Source: a virus
Reading direction: 5' to 3' (one strand)
IMG/VR virus record: IMGVR_UViG_3300017987_000216
Coordinates: 1 to 35,697 of that record
DNA: 35,697 bases
Of the stretch, positions 23,251-31,404 are shown piece by piece (position 1 is the stretch's first letter; every line of letters starts with the position of its first letter). The translations under genes were made by a program, and so were the position numbers. The notes beneath the pieces are model-generated. The model searched no databases, was not told the DNA's origin, and worked only from the letters and a program-made list of their open reading frames with translations.

Positions 23251-23642
23251 GCGGACACCTCCGACAGCAGCTTCGAAAACAACCGCACCACCGACCGGCC
23301 GCCCCGGTCATGCGCTCGACTGATAATTTCATCCGGCCCAAACGGCTGCAGGTCGTACGTGTAGACAATGCCGCCCACCGTTCGCGTGATCGTGTCGAAC
23401 CGCGCCGGAATAATCACGGCGTTCAGGTCGTCCACCAGTTGAGCCACCGGCACCAGCCAGTCGACCGATTCACTGATCACCACCACACCGCCCTGGCCGA
23501 ACCCTTTCCACGCCGTTTGTCCCTGAATCACTCCCGTCAGCGTCACGTCGAAGTCGCCCGACCGCGCATACTGCACCGACACGCCCGCCACTGTCGCAGC
23601 AGTCGTTCGAGTCGATCCAATGGCAGATCCAAACAACCCCAT
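23247..23642 (-). CDS. Head-tail stopper/connector-like protein (131 aa)
   Basis: Overlaps the next neck gene by 4 nt and follows the coat gene. The sequence is beta-rich with small residues (SGDFDVTLTGVIQGQTAWKGFGQGGVVVISESVDWLVPVAQL), followed by NAVIIPARFDTITRTVGGIVYTYDLQPFGPDEII. This is the usual pattern of head-tail stopper proteins, which carry a 'GD.I...G..Y.V....D' beta core. I cannot see a clean motif, so the call is by order and appearance. Confidence 0.65.
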   Translation of the reverse strand: MGLFGSAIGSTRTTAATVAGVSVQYARSGDFDVTLTGVIQGQTAWKGFGQGGVVVISESVDWLVPVAQLVDDLNAVIIPARFDTITRTVGGIVYTYDLQPFGPDEIISRAHDRGGRSVVRLFSKLLSEVSA

Positions 23643-23711
23643 TCATTCCGTCCGTTCGGTTTCAAAGAACGCCGGAACCGTGGCCGGTCCCGGCGTCGTT
23701 CCGTGCGTCCA

Positions 23712-24659
23712 TTACGCCAGCAGAGCTTCCGTATCCAGAATCGAATCGGTGATCGACAACGGGACGTTGTGCGATTCCGTCGGAAACGGTGCCGGCGCGC
23801 CGGTCGTCGTGGTCGCCGTGCGCGACTGCTGCAGCTGACGCTGACTTCGTCGAGACAACGCGGCCCGCAGATACGGCCGGTTTTCCGCCGGTATCTTCTC
23901 GATCGCCTGCGCGATCAAGTCGTCGGTCAGACCCTTGCCGCTGTCGGCCGTCAGGTTCGCGATTCGAACGACATCATTCGCCGAACCAATCTGGAAGCCC
24001 AGATATCCAGACGCCGCCGTGTAGAGCATCGGCAGAGTCCCCGTCGCACCCGCCACGCGTTGCACGACCGGATCTTCGACTTCGATGTTGCCATCGTTTC
24101 CGCCGACCACCTGCACGCCGCTGTCGTCCGGCTTGACACAGTACAGCCAGACCGAACTGGCCGTGCCGATCGTGGTTCCGCCGGCGTCTACGACCATGCT
24201 GTCGGCCAGGCCGTTATAGCCCGCGTTGTCGCCCAGACCGGCGAATCCGCCACTGTCGCCGCCGGTGCCGGTCCCATACCAGATTTGACGTTCCGCCGTG
24301 AACATCGCCTGGCGAATGTGCCGCATGAGTTCCTTCTGCAGATACGCGTCGCGGCCGTGCTTGTACGACTTGGCCAGTTCGATGTCGACAGCGAACGAAC
24401 AGTCGAGAATCTGCAGGTTGATGGTCACCAGCGTGTCGGTCGACTTCGTGTTTTCGCGACCGTCACCGACGGCACGGAACCCGACGACAGGCGCGGCGGT
24501 TTCCTTCGTGTACTTGTGCACGGTGCCGTTGCTGGCTTCGCCGGCCGGCAGAGATGCCAGCACGGGCGCTTTGTTCAGCAGGTCGGAAACGTCCAGATCG
24601 GCCAGATTGTGGTCGTTGATCAGGACCAAATCGGCCAGGGTCTTAAATGCGTCAGCCAT
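23712..24659 (-). CDS. Major capsid protein (315 aa)
   Basis: Builds the icosahedral head. The N-terminus MADAFKTLADLVLINDHNLADLDVSDLLNKAPVLASLPAG is a typical coat N-arm, followed by a Gly/Thr-rich core and helix MRHIRQAMFTAERQIWYGTGTGGDSGGFAGL (the 'spine' region in HK97-fold coats). A C-terminal section ends RRSQRQLQQSRTATTTTGAPAPFPTESHNVPLSITDSILDTE, where the Leu-Gln-Asn/Ser-style coat C-terminal motif sits. Size and position just after the protease/scaffold gene fit. AGGGGA precedes ATG 24659. No lambda D-like decoration gene is evident next to it. Confidence 0.85.
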   Translation of the reverse strand: MADAFKTLADLVLINDHNLADLDVSDLLNKAPVLASLPAGEASNGTVHKYTKETAAPVVGFRAVGDGRENTKSTDTLVTINLQILDCSFAVDIELAKSYKHGRDAYLQKELMRHIRQAMFTAERQIWYGTGTGGDSGGFAGLGDNAGYNGLADSMVVDAGGTTIGTASSVWLYCVKPDDSGVQVVGGNDGNIEVEDPVVQRVAGATGTLPMLYTAASGYLGFQIGSANDVVRIANLTADSGKGLTDDLIAQAIEKIPAENRPYLRAALSRRSQRQLQQSRTATTTTGAPAPFPTESHNVPLSITDSILDTEALLA

Positions 24660-24793
24660 GAGTGTGAATTCCCCTTGATTGAAAATCGGGGCGCGGCTTC
24701 AATGGCTGGTGATAGGGCAGCTTGATGGCTCGCGCCGTTGAGTTGTTTGGCCGTCGCGGCGTTGGCGCGTCGCGGCGGTTTCTTCTGTCGGTC
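24660..24793. other. Gap between coat and protease genes
   Basis: A 134-base stretch without a supportable gene on either strand. The coat gene's ribosome binding site lies at its left edge. No clear hairpin or promoter was noted. It is slightly longer than other gaps in the operon and could hold a promoter or terminator that I cannot recognise. Confidence 0.45.
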
Positions 24794-25867
24794 TTATTCC
24801 GCTGTCTTGCGGACGGCGTGGCCGCCGCTGAACAGCTTCGCTTTCTTCGGGGCGTCGCCATCGGCCGGGTTGTCGCCGTTCAATGGTGCCCCCTGGCCGC
24901 TGTCTTCGCCGAATTGCTTCAGCTTGTCCGTGGCCGCTTTCAATTCCGCGTCGCGTTCCGTCAGCTGTTCGCGCAGCTGTTTGGCTTCGTCTTCGGACAC
25001 GGTCGCGCGATGGTCCGCAAACTGCAGTCGTGCGGCGTCGAATGACAAACCGGCCTGCAGGTACTCCATCGCCTTCGCGCCAAAGGCGTCGTTGAATTGC
25101 TTCAAGGTGTCGGGCGTGATCGTGCCCGCCGGAACCGCCGCCGCGCTGGACTGCGGTTCAGTCGCGGACGTGTCCGCGTGTTGTTTGCTGTCGTCGGCCG
25201 CGTGGGGGGCGTCGTTCGTGTTGGTTTCTTTCGACACGGTGGTTTTCTCCGTTGGTTGAGTAAAGACACGGACCGACGGCATGTCGTCCGCGTCCGAAAA
25301 CTGAGTTTCTGTCGCAGCGTCCGCCCCATAGGGACAAACCGCCGCCGCCCGCAGCGGCCACTTGCGAGCCACATAGCCCGGGCCGTCAAACTGCCGGCCG
25401 TTCACTTCCGTCGTCACGTCTTCCGGAATCCATTCCAGTTCGGTGCCGTCGCCGATCCAGTCCAGACTGGCTTCGTACGGCATGCCGGCCTTGCCGCGCT
25501 TATGCACCTGGTCGGCTCGGTCGTTTTCTTCCAGCACAATCAGCGACCCGGACAGCTGCAGCCCGTCGTCCGTCACTTCGAACGAATCAGCGAAGCCCAG
25601 TTCGGCCGTTTCGTCGTGCCGCCAATCGATCGGGCAGCGGTCTTTGCGCAGTTGCATGCCGTCGAAGTCGTGGACAATGCGGCCCCAATACCAATGTTCG
25701 ATCGGTTCGGCCGAACGGGCCACCATGCGAAACGGTCGCAATTCGGGCGAATCGTCCGACCCGTCCATGAATTGCATCGGGCCACACGTCAGCTGAAACG
25801 CCCCACGCGGAGCGTCGGCCGTGGCGTTGGTCGTCGGTGGTCGCGGCTGTCCGTGTTCCGTCGTCAT
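24794..25867 (-). CDS. Prohead protease with C-terminal scaffold domain (357 aa)
   Basis: Processes the prohead during assembly. Residues about 50-190 match the U35/HK97-type protease pattern: WRHDETAELGFADSFEVTDDGLQLSGSLIVLEENDRADQV (catalytic His in WRHDE), then KRGKAGMPYEASLDW (Ser in the S-L/I turn) and a final strand (AAVCPYGADAATET). After a Ser/Thr/Ala-rich linker (residues about 205-270) comes a charged coiled-coil (FADHRATVSEDEAKQLREQLTERDAELKAATDKLKQF), the usual scaffold part. Fusion of protease and scaffold in one gene recalls lambda C/Nu3. It overlaps the portal gene by 4 nt. Confidence 0.82.
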   Translation of the reverse strand: MTTEHGQPRPPTTNATADAPRGAFQLTCGPMQFMDGSDDSPELRPFRMVARSAEPIEHWYWGRIVHDFDGMQLRKDRCPIDWRHDETAELGFADSFEVTDDGLQLSGSLIVLEENDRADQVHKRGKAGMPYEASLDWIGDGTELEWIPEDVTTEVNGRQFDGPGYVARKWPLRAAAVCPYGADAATETQFSDADDMPSVRVFTQPTEKTTVSKETNTNDAPHAADDSKQHADTSATEPQSSAAAVPAGTITPDTLKQFNDAFGAKAMEYLQAGLSFDAARLQFADHRATVSEDEAKQLREQLTERDAELKAATDKLKQFGEDSGQGAPLNGDNPADGDAPKKAKLFSGGHAVRKTAE

Positions 25868-27366
25868 GCGTGCGAGTCCCCTGGCAGGTCCGCGTCGAAC
25901 GACAACGACAGCGGCAGCTTGTTGTTATTGAAGGCCAGCGTAATGCCGTCGGCCTGCGCTTGTTTCATTTGAGCGGCAATCGTGGCGATGTTGTCCCGCC
26001 AGATGCCCAGCCCGCGTTCGTCGCAAATCTGCTGAAAGTCTTTCAGCCCCGCCGCCGCCGCCATCAGGTCGGTCGTGAGTTCTTCCTGCGGTTTCCACCA
26101 GGGGATTCCGCGCGGAACCCATTTCCAGCGAAGGTCGGCCACGCCCATCGACGACGGCAACACCAGTTCGCCCGTTCCGTTGAACGACGCCGGCAGCAGC
26201 CAGCGACGCAAGCGGAACAGCGTGTAGCGGCGGTGCAGTTCCAGCTGGTCTTCGCGTTTCGACTGGCACGCCCGCTCGTATTGGATCCAGGCGGCCCGGC
26301 TGCCGAAGAAATTCGTGTGTGCTTCGTCGAAGAAGTTAAACGGCAGGTCCAGCGCTTTGATGGCAATCGCGATCGACAGCTGCAGAAAGTCCTGCGTCTG
26401 ACTCGACGGGTTCTTCGACTGCAGCAGTTCCAGCCCTTCCCCGACGTCCAGATCGAAACCGCGAATTCCCTGGCCGATTTCGTAGCCCGCCCGCCCGTTT
26501 TCGTCGTCCGCTGGCAATTGGCCGTTCTCGTCCGCCCCGGTCAGCGTCAGGTCGTCGCCCAGATCGGCGGCCCCCGAATCACGCGTGAACGCCACGCCGA
26601 ATACCTGGTCGAGCTTCACTTTGCTTTGAATCAGGTCGCGCGTTTCGTAGATGTCTCGAAATTCGTTCAACGCCCCGGCGATCGGCGACACGCCGCGCAC
26701 CTGGTCAAACCGGCCTTCGAAACAGCCCAGCAGCATTAACTGGCTGGCCCGCACCACGCGTTCGCGGATGGTGTTGTCTTTCAGTCGTTCGGTCAGCCCG
26801 TAGGCCAGCGCCCGCCGGCCCGGGCCGACTTTAACGCCGTTCGTCCATTGCTTCGCGTCGCGGCGTTTCTGTCGCGGCGTCCGAATGCCGTTCGATTCCA
26901 CGCCCTGCAGATGCCCCGACCGCAGCTGCAGCAGACCGCAATCGCCGTCCAGAATCTTCCGCACTTCGGCCAGTCGCCGCATGCGGTTCCACGAATGCCG
27001 CCCGCCTACGTCGCAGTGTTCCGGCCGGCTGTCGCGTTCCATCAGCGCCCGCAGGTCGTTGTTCAGTCCTTCGTCGGCGTTGCACGGCTGAAAATCGAAC
27101 AGCGTGGTGTAGTCCAGGTGACGCCGCACGGCCCACGCGAACAACACCGCGTTGCGGTGCAGATCCATCGCGTTGCCGGCCAGCCGGTCGCGTTTGCGTT
27201 CCGTAAGAACCTGATCTTCGGAACGAATCCGGCCCGACACCGACCGACGTTTGCCAGCCGGGTTCAGTGCTTCATAGCTCGCGCTGCTGGCCACTGTCGA
27301 TTCACCCGTGATGAATTGGCGAGCGGCCGCCGGGGCCGATTGCAGACCGTTGACGGTGGGAAACAT
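25864..27366 (-). CDS. Lambda-type portal protein (500 aa)
   Basis: Forms the dodecameric DNA channel at one head vertex. Motifs typical of the lambda-B/Phage_portal_2 family are visible: ALVFAWAVRRHLDYTTLFDF-like region (NAVLFAWAVRRHLDYTTLFDFQP), QLRSGHLQGVESNGIRTP, then FDQVRGVSPIAGALNEFRDIYETRDLIQSKVKLDQVFGVAF. The C-terminal half carries AIKALDLPFNFFDEAHTNFFGSRAAWIQYERACQ. Length (500) is normal. Its first base overlaps the gpW-like gene's stop. Lambda-type portals are found with GpA-like terminases, as here. Confidence 0.85.
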   Translation of the reverse strand: MFPTVNGLQSAPAAARQFITGESTVASSASYEALNPAGKRRSVSGRIRSEDQVLTERKRDRLAGNAMDLHRNAVLFAWAVRRHLDYTTLFDFQPCNADEGLNNDLRALMERDSRPEHCDVGGRHSWNRMRRLAEVRKILDGDCGLLQLRSGHLQGVESNGIRTPRQKRRDAKQWTNGVKVGPGRRALAYGLTERLKDNTIRERVVRASQLMLLGCFEGRFDQVRGVSPIAGALNEFRDIYETRDLIQSKVKLDQVFGVAFTRDSGAADLGDDLTLTGADENGQLPADDENGRAGYEIGQGIRGFDLDVGEGLELLQSKNPSSQTQDFLQLSIAIAIKALDLPFNFFDEAHTNFFGSRAAWIQYERACQSKREDQLELHRRYTLFRLRRWLLPASFNGTGELVLPSSMGVADLRWKWVPRGIPWWKPQEELTTDLMAAAAGLKDFQQICDERGLGIWRDNIATIAAQMKQAQADGITLAFNNNKLPLSLSFDADLPGDSHA

Positions 27367-27587
27367 TAACGCGTCCCCATCGTCAGGTTGAACGCTCGAC
27401 GACGACGCGGCACCAGTTGCAGAGCTTCCTGCAGCCGGCGGCGTTCGCGTCGCAGTTCAACAAGATCCACCGTCACGGTCACGCCGTCGATCACGGTGGT
27501 CGTTGCCCCCGTGGCCAGATGCGTTTCGATTTCATCCAACCGGGTTTGCATTTCCTGCGTGGTTGCCATGGCTGAACGGTTCGCCAT
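27366..27587 (-). CDS. gpW-like head-tail joining protein (73 aa)
   Basis: A 73-residue protein between large terminase and portal, the position of lambda W. The sequence MATTQEMQTRLDEIETHLATGATTTVIDGVTVTVDLVELRRERRRLQEAL follows the gpW pattern: helix, short beta hairpin (TTVIDGVTVTVD), helix. gpW closes the filled head. ATG 27587 is used; ATG 27569, six codons later, gives the exact gpW length and is equally possible. No clear ribosome binding site favours either. Confidence 0.75.
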   Translation of the reverse strand: MANRSAMATTQEMQTRLDEIETHLATGATTTVIDGVTVTVDLVELRRERRRLQEALQLVPRRRRAFNLTMGTR

Positions 27588-27638
27588 CGGGTCGCGAATT
27601 CAAAGAGAATCCGCCGCCGGAAATGCCCAAACTGCATT

Positions 27639-27926
27639 TCAGGGTACGAATTCGTGACGTTTGGCCGTGATCGGTTGGCCACACGCCCCGCAGTTCGCCG
27701 CCCAGAACACCACCGCCCCAAACGCCCGACCGTCCGGCAGCCGGCCCGACCCTTCGACCCGCCGTTCGATGCGTTTGCGGTTTTTCTTGTCCACCGGGGC
27801 CGCCGTGGCCCCACAGTGAGGACACGGCGACGGCGTGCAATCCACCACCGGCCGGTCGGCCGTCTTCGCCCCTTTCGGGCGGCCCGCTTTCGCTGCTGTG
27901 CCCGTCGTCGTTTTCTTCTTCGCCAT
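27639..27926 (-). CDS. Small zinc-ribbon protein (95 aa)
   Basis: ATG 27926 follows GGGGAAGGCAAGG. A basic N-terminus (MAKKKTTTGTAAKAGRPKGAKTADRP) precedes a zinc ribbon with two Cys pairs, CPHCG and CGACG, about 44 residues apart. The last residues (QPITAKRHEFVP) complete the strand. The basic arm plus ribbon suggests DNA or RNA binding, perhaps packaging-related because it lies between terminase and gpW. Lambda has no gene here, so it is an accessory. Family not recognised. Confidence 0.7.
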   Translation of the reverse strand: MAKKKTTTGTAAKAGRPKGAKTADRPVVDCTPSPCPHCGATAAPVDKKNRKRIERRVEGSGRLPDGRAFGAVVFWAANCGACGQPITAKRHEFVP

Positions 27927-27972
27927 CGCCTTGCCTTCCCCGAAAACTGAACCCTGAAAACTGAAAACTGCC

Positions 27973-30492
27973 CTACAACAACCCACCACCCCGACGCCGA
28001 CGTTTCCGGCGACGGTTTGGCACCGTGGGCACCACGTTGGCCGGAGTGTCACAGCCGCGAAAGGATGCCCCCGCCAACAGGTCGACCGTGTTGTCGAACC
28101 AGTGATTGTCCTGCGGAAGTTGTTTGAACTGGTACACCGTGCGGCCCTTACCTTCCGTCCGCACCGCGAATTCGGCTTTCTGGTGTTCCGCGAATCCCTG
28201 ATGATCGCCGCCGCTGAACAACGTCAGGCAGCCCGGTTCGCCCGGACTGGTCGCCCAGCGATCATGTGTTTCCGTCTTCCAGTAGTTGGTGTCAATGTTC
28301 AGCCGGGGCGCGTCGTTGCGAGTCTTTCGCGGCGGCTGATAGCAGTTATTCCCAGCGACCGACCCGTCGGGCAGTTTTCGATCCCCGAACGGCGTGTCGC
28401 TGGCGTTCACGCCAAACCCACGGCACAGCATCACGCGGTTGCGGTACTGCGGTTTCCGCACCAGCTCCAGCGCGGCCCCGTTCACTACAGACAACTTGTG
28501 ACCGCAGTCAATCAGCAGCAGGTCGATTTCGTATTCGGTTGTTTCGTCTTCGCCCAGCCAGCTGCGGTCCAGATGCCCCCGGCAATGAGTCAACAACGCG
28601 TCGCGAATGGCCCCGTCGAGCCCCAAACGCGGATGTGCCCGCTGCATGGTGCGCCGTGCTTCGACTTTCTGAAAGTAGCGTTGATTCTGTTCCGGGTACG
28701 TGCCGTAATCGATCAAACCCGCTGAACCGTCGTCGCCGATCGCACCGATCGCCCAATACAAAACATCATCGTGGACGTCGACGTGTTCGATCAGTCGCCG
28801 CGTTTGCACCTGCACTTGAGGCACCACGCCCCGCGTCAGAGGATGGCATTTCTGTTCGATTTCTTTAGCACTCAGCCAGGCCTTGTCAGACGAATGAGCG
28901 GCTTCCGGTTCGTTCTGCAGTTCGGACGCGAATGCACGCGGCTTGATCAACAGCCATTCCATTGCGTGTTGAATGGCCGAAATTTCCCGCACGTCGATTT
29001 TTCGTTTGCCGACTTGCTTTTGTTTCTGACGATACCGGGCCGCCCAGCTCACACGCGCCCCGGCGTCCATCGCTTTGCGGTTCTTCTTATAGAACGCCGT
29101 CGCCTTGCGGATGTCGCGATACGTGCGCAACGACTGCCGTCGGATTTCTTTGTATTGTTCCCACAGGTCCAAATCGTCGGGCGGCGATATCAAAAACTTC
29201 TTTCTGATCCCGTTCCAGTCCGGGTTGAGATCCACATTCAGCAGCTGGTCCGCCCCGTCATCCGGATAGATCACCGTCACCGTGGCCAGCATCGCCAGCC
29301 CTTCGTCGGGCCCCGCCATGCCGGCGACATCCGCTTCGATGATGTCCAGCCGCGTTTGCACCTGGTCGGGCGACTTCGCACTTTCACGCGTCTGGAAGTC
29401 GTCCAGCAATACCACCGTCGGCCGGATGATTTCGCCGGTTTCCAGAGTGTGTTGAGGCCCACGACTGACGGCCCCCGTGATCCCCCCGACCATGAGAATC
29501 GCCCCACTGGATTCGCTGCCGTCGATCGTCGGGAAAATCAGTTCGTCTTTGCCCCACTGAATCGCCGTCGGCACGCCGCCGCACGTCTGGCCCGCCTGGC
29601 GGTTGCGGATGCCCTGCAGACAACGCACGGGAAAACAGATTTCCGGGAAGTCTTCCAGCAACAGGTCGTTCGTTTCGAATTCTTTCCGCAGCCCCCCCAG
29701 CGCTTTGCGGGCCTTCGGATCAGTCGCCGCAATCAGCACGCCGAACCGATGGTGTCCGTACGACACGGCCCACGCCAGTGCCCGAATCACGATTGTCGTT
29801 TTGCCCGTGCCGCGTGGCATGCCGATGGCCAGCTGGCCGCCGTACAGCAAAATCGTTTGCAACGCGTCGATCAGTTCCAGGTGATCGTCGGACCAGCCCA
29901 GCCGCACCGCATTGGGCGTGTAGGTTTCCAGGTACAACCGCAGGTCGAACCGGCACGATTCGCGGCGGACCCCATCGACCACCGACGGAATCTTGCCGAT
30001 TTCTCGCCGCGCCGCCGTGATCCGACGCTGATATTCGGCCGACCGTTGGCGCTGCCGATCACCGGCCGCGTCAGGCGTCGCTGCCGTGCGGTCCGTGGCG
30101 TCCGCCGACCTCGTCGCTGGCTTCGCCGCTTTCCTGCGTACGGGTTTCTTCGATGGTTTCGTTGTGGCCGCCCCAGAACCGCCAATAGAAACTGTCCGCG
30201 TGCGCTTGCGCCGCTTCGTCGCTGGCGTCGTCGCTTTCGTTCTGGCTTTCTTCTTCGCCGCTTTCTTCTTTCTGCCGACTGATTTCGTCACAGTAGTTTT
30301 GCAGGAACCACAGCAGGATGCCGAAGCCCGTTTCGTTTTCTTCGCGGTCTTCTTCTTCTTCGCGGGCCGCTTCTTTGCCGCGCAACGCGTCCCGGATGTC
30401 GTCCGTTTCTTCAAGCCATCGCTGGAAGACGGCGAACCCGACCGGCAGGTCGTCGCCGCTGGTTTCTTCTTCGCTGGTTTCTTCTTCGCCAT
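27973..30492 (-). CDS. Terminase large subunit, GpA-like (start uncertain)
   Basis: ATP-driven packaging motor with nuclease. Walker A is GMPRGTGKTT (about 29792-29825) and Walker B is TVVLLDDFQ. Nuclease signs are EIDLLLIDCGHKL and the C-terminal DNHWFDNTVDLLAG, typical of GpA-like terminases. The conserved part starts at about RREIGKIPSVVDGVRRE (near 30015). The only in-frame ATG lies at 30492 and adds about 140 Lys-rich residues, encoded by the same DNA that carries a better-looking Glu-rich gene in another frame (30071-30496). The true start may therefore be a non-ATG codon near 30000-30070, or the two frames may be joined by a +1 shift at the UGA-C at 30071, or a one-base error may be present. 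Basic residues close the C-terminus (RRRKRRRRGGGLL). Confidence 0.88.
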   Translation of the reverse strand: MAKKKPAKKKPAATTCRSGSPSSSDGLKKRTTSGTRCAAKKRPAKKKKTAKKTKRASASCCGSCKTTVTKSVGRKKKAAKKKARTKATTPATKRRKRTRTVSIGGSGAATTKPSKKPVRRKAAKPATRSADATDRTAATPDAAGDRQRQRSAEYQRRITAARREIGKIPSVVDGVRRESCRFDLRLYLETYTPNAVRLGWSDDHLELIDALQTILLYGGQLAIGMPRGTGKTTIVIRALAWAVSYGHHRFGVLIAATDPKARKALGGLRKEFETNDLLLEDFPEICFPVRCLQGIRNRQAGQTCGGVPTAIQWGKDELIFPTIDGSESSGAILMVGGITGAVSRGPQHTLETGEIIRPTVVLLDDFQTRESAKSPDQVQTRLDIIEADVAGMAGPDEGLAMLATVTVIYPDDGADQLLNVDLNPDWNGIRKKFLISPPDDLDLWEQYKEIRRQSLRTYRDIRKATAFYKKNRKAMDAGARVSWAARYRQKQKQVGKRKIDVREISAIQHAMEWLLIKPRAFASELQNEPEAAHSSDKAWLSAKEIEQKCHPLTRGVVPQVQVQTRRLIEHVDVHDDVLYWAIGAIGDDGSAGLIDYGTYPEQNQRYFQKVEARRTMQRAHPRLGLDGAIRDALLTHCRGHLDRSWLGEDETTEYEIDLLLIDCGHKLSVVNGAALELVRKPQYRNRVMLCRGFGVNASDTPFGDRKLPDGSVAGNNCYQPPRKTRNDAPRLNIDTNYWKTETHDRWATSPGEPGCLTLFSGGDHQGFAEHQKAEFAVRTEGKGRTVYQFKQLPQDNHWFDNTVDLLAGASFRGCDTPANVVPTVPNRRRKRRRRGGGLL

Positions 30493-30496
30493 TCAT
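30071..30496 (-). CDS. Acidic protein at the small-terminase position (141 aa)
   Basis: Starts at ATG 30496, four bases before the overlapping terminase-frame ATG. Composition: runs of GAA (MNGEEETSEEETSGDD), then DLPVGFAVFQRWLEETDDIRDALRGKE, then EENETGFGILLWFLQNYCDEIS, and a polar tail. Third codon positions are mostly G or C apart from the Glu GAA codons, as in other genes of the window, and globular stretches such as GFGILLWFLQNYC support translation. The Lys-rich alternative frame is less typical. It sits just upstream of the large terminase, as lambda Nu1 does, but I see no helix-turn-helix, so a small-terminase role is only positional. Its stop context (GCC TGA C) is discussed in the findings. 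Confidence 0.6.
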   Translation of the reverse strand: MNGEEETSEEETSGDDLPVGFAVFQRWLEETDDIRDALRGKEAAREEEEDREENETGFGILLWFLQNYCDEISRQKEESGEEESQNESDDASDEAAQAHADSFYWRFWGGHNETIEETRTQESGEASDEVGGRHGPHGSDA

Positions 30497-30519
30497 GCGC
30501 CGCCCAATACCCACACGAC

Positions 30520-30549
30520 GGGCCGGGATTTGCCAACAAACCCCGGCCC
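30520..30549. other. GC-rich hairpin before the packaging genes
   Basis: GGGCCGGG (30520-30527) and CCCGGCCC (30542-30549) form a perfect 8-bp stem with a 14-base loop. It lies after the stop of the 30566 gene on the minus strand. It may attenuate or process the late transcript, or be part of a packaging site, since lambda places cos just before its terminase genes. Nothing more specific is visible. Confidence 0.45.
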
Positions 30550-30565
30550 CGCCCGTTGCCGTCGC

Positions 30566-31393
30566 TTAGATGATCGGATCAAGCGCCGAACCGTCCGCCC
30601 CGCCGATGCCGGTCGTGGGCGCGTCCGCAGGTCCGCGTGCCCCCGCGAAATTGTCCTGCTGAGTGACCGGGAACCGGGCCAGATTCGGCAAAATCAGATT
30701 CGCCGGTATGCCCCGCAGAAATCCCTGCAGGTCGTCTTCCGTAAACCGTTCACGCACTTTGCCGGGGTCGTCCAGCGATTCAATCCGCACGATGTGATCC
30801 TGCGGCGCGTACGCGTTGTAATGGTCCGCCGTGAAACGGAACGCGTCGTTGTCGTACACGTCGGGCGACAGCCCCAGCAGTTCACCCGCCAGCAAACTGC
30901 GCACTTCGCGGAAGTAGGACCAGATATCCGACGCCAGTTCCGTCGTGATCGTCAGTTCCAGATTGTTGTCGCTGTGCTGATAGATGTTGGTCAACGCAAT
31001 CATCGTCAGGTTGTTGTATTCTCGCAGCCAGCGATTGTTCACAATCGGCCCGGCGAAATACGGCACCGGGTGGATTTGCCACGGCGTCGCCGATGGCACC
31101 CCGTGCCCGCCTTCCAGTCGAGTCGCATTGGCGGCTTTCGCCCGGTTCAACAATACCGCCTGAATGCGGTTGAGTATTTTGCCCAGACGTTCCACCGTGT
31201 TGCGGCTGACATACTGCCGCCGCATCGCGTCAACGTGCGTCATCACGTACAGCTGCACGACGCCGATTTCGTCCGCCAGTCCGTGCAAAGGTGCGTTTTG
31301 CGTAAACGGGTTGTCGCCGAAATTCGGCACACCGAACCCCAGTTCGGCCCACGGTTCCACGTTGTAAATCAATACTTGATCAGTTCCGAACAT
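30566..31393 (-). CDS. Hypothetical protein upstream of the terminase (275 aa)
   Basis: A 275-residue soluble-looking protein with no family I recognise. It begins MFGTDQVLIYNVEPWAELGFGVPNFGDNPFTQNAPLHGLADEI and has a helical middle (RQYVSRNTVERLGKILNRIQAVLLNRAKAAN). The end carries LDDPGKVRERFTEDDLQGFLRGIPANLILPNLARFPVTQQDN. It is separated from the acidic gene by the hairpin gap. In lambda-like orders this place holds lysis genes or accessory late proteins. Its style does not suggest an enzyme. Codon use matches the late operon. Confidence 0.65.
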   Translation of the reverse strand: MFGTDQVLIYNVEPWAELGFGVPNFGDNPFTQNAPLHGLADEIGVVQLYVMTHVDAMRRQYVSRNTVERLGKILNRIQAVLLNRAKAANATRLEGGHGVPSATPWQIHPVPYFAGPIVNNRWLREYNNLTMIALTNIYQHSDNNLELTITTELASDIWSYFREVRSLLAGELLGLSPDVYDNDAFRFTADHYNAYAPQDHIVRIESLDDPGKVRERFTEDDLQGFLRGIPANLILPNLARFPVTQQDNFAGARGPADAPTTGIGGADGSALDPII

Positions 31394-31404
31394 AGCTTTG
31401 CCTT

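Noticed and set aside
28771-30282. Long plus-strand frame opposite the terminase
   Set aside because: Arg/His/Phe-rich composition and no domain; the opposite strand has clear Walker and nuclease motifs.
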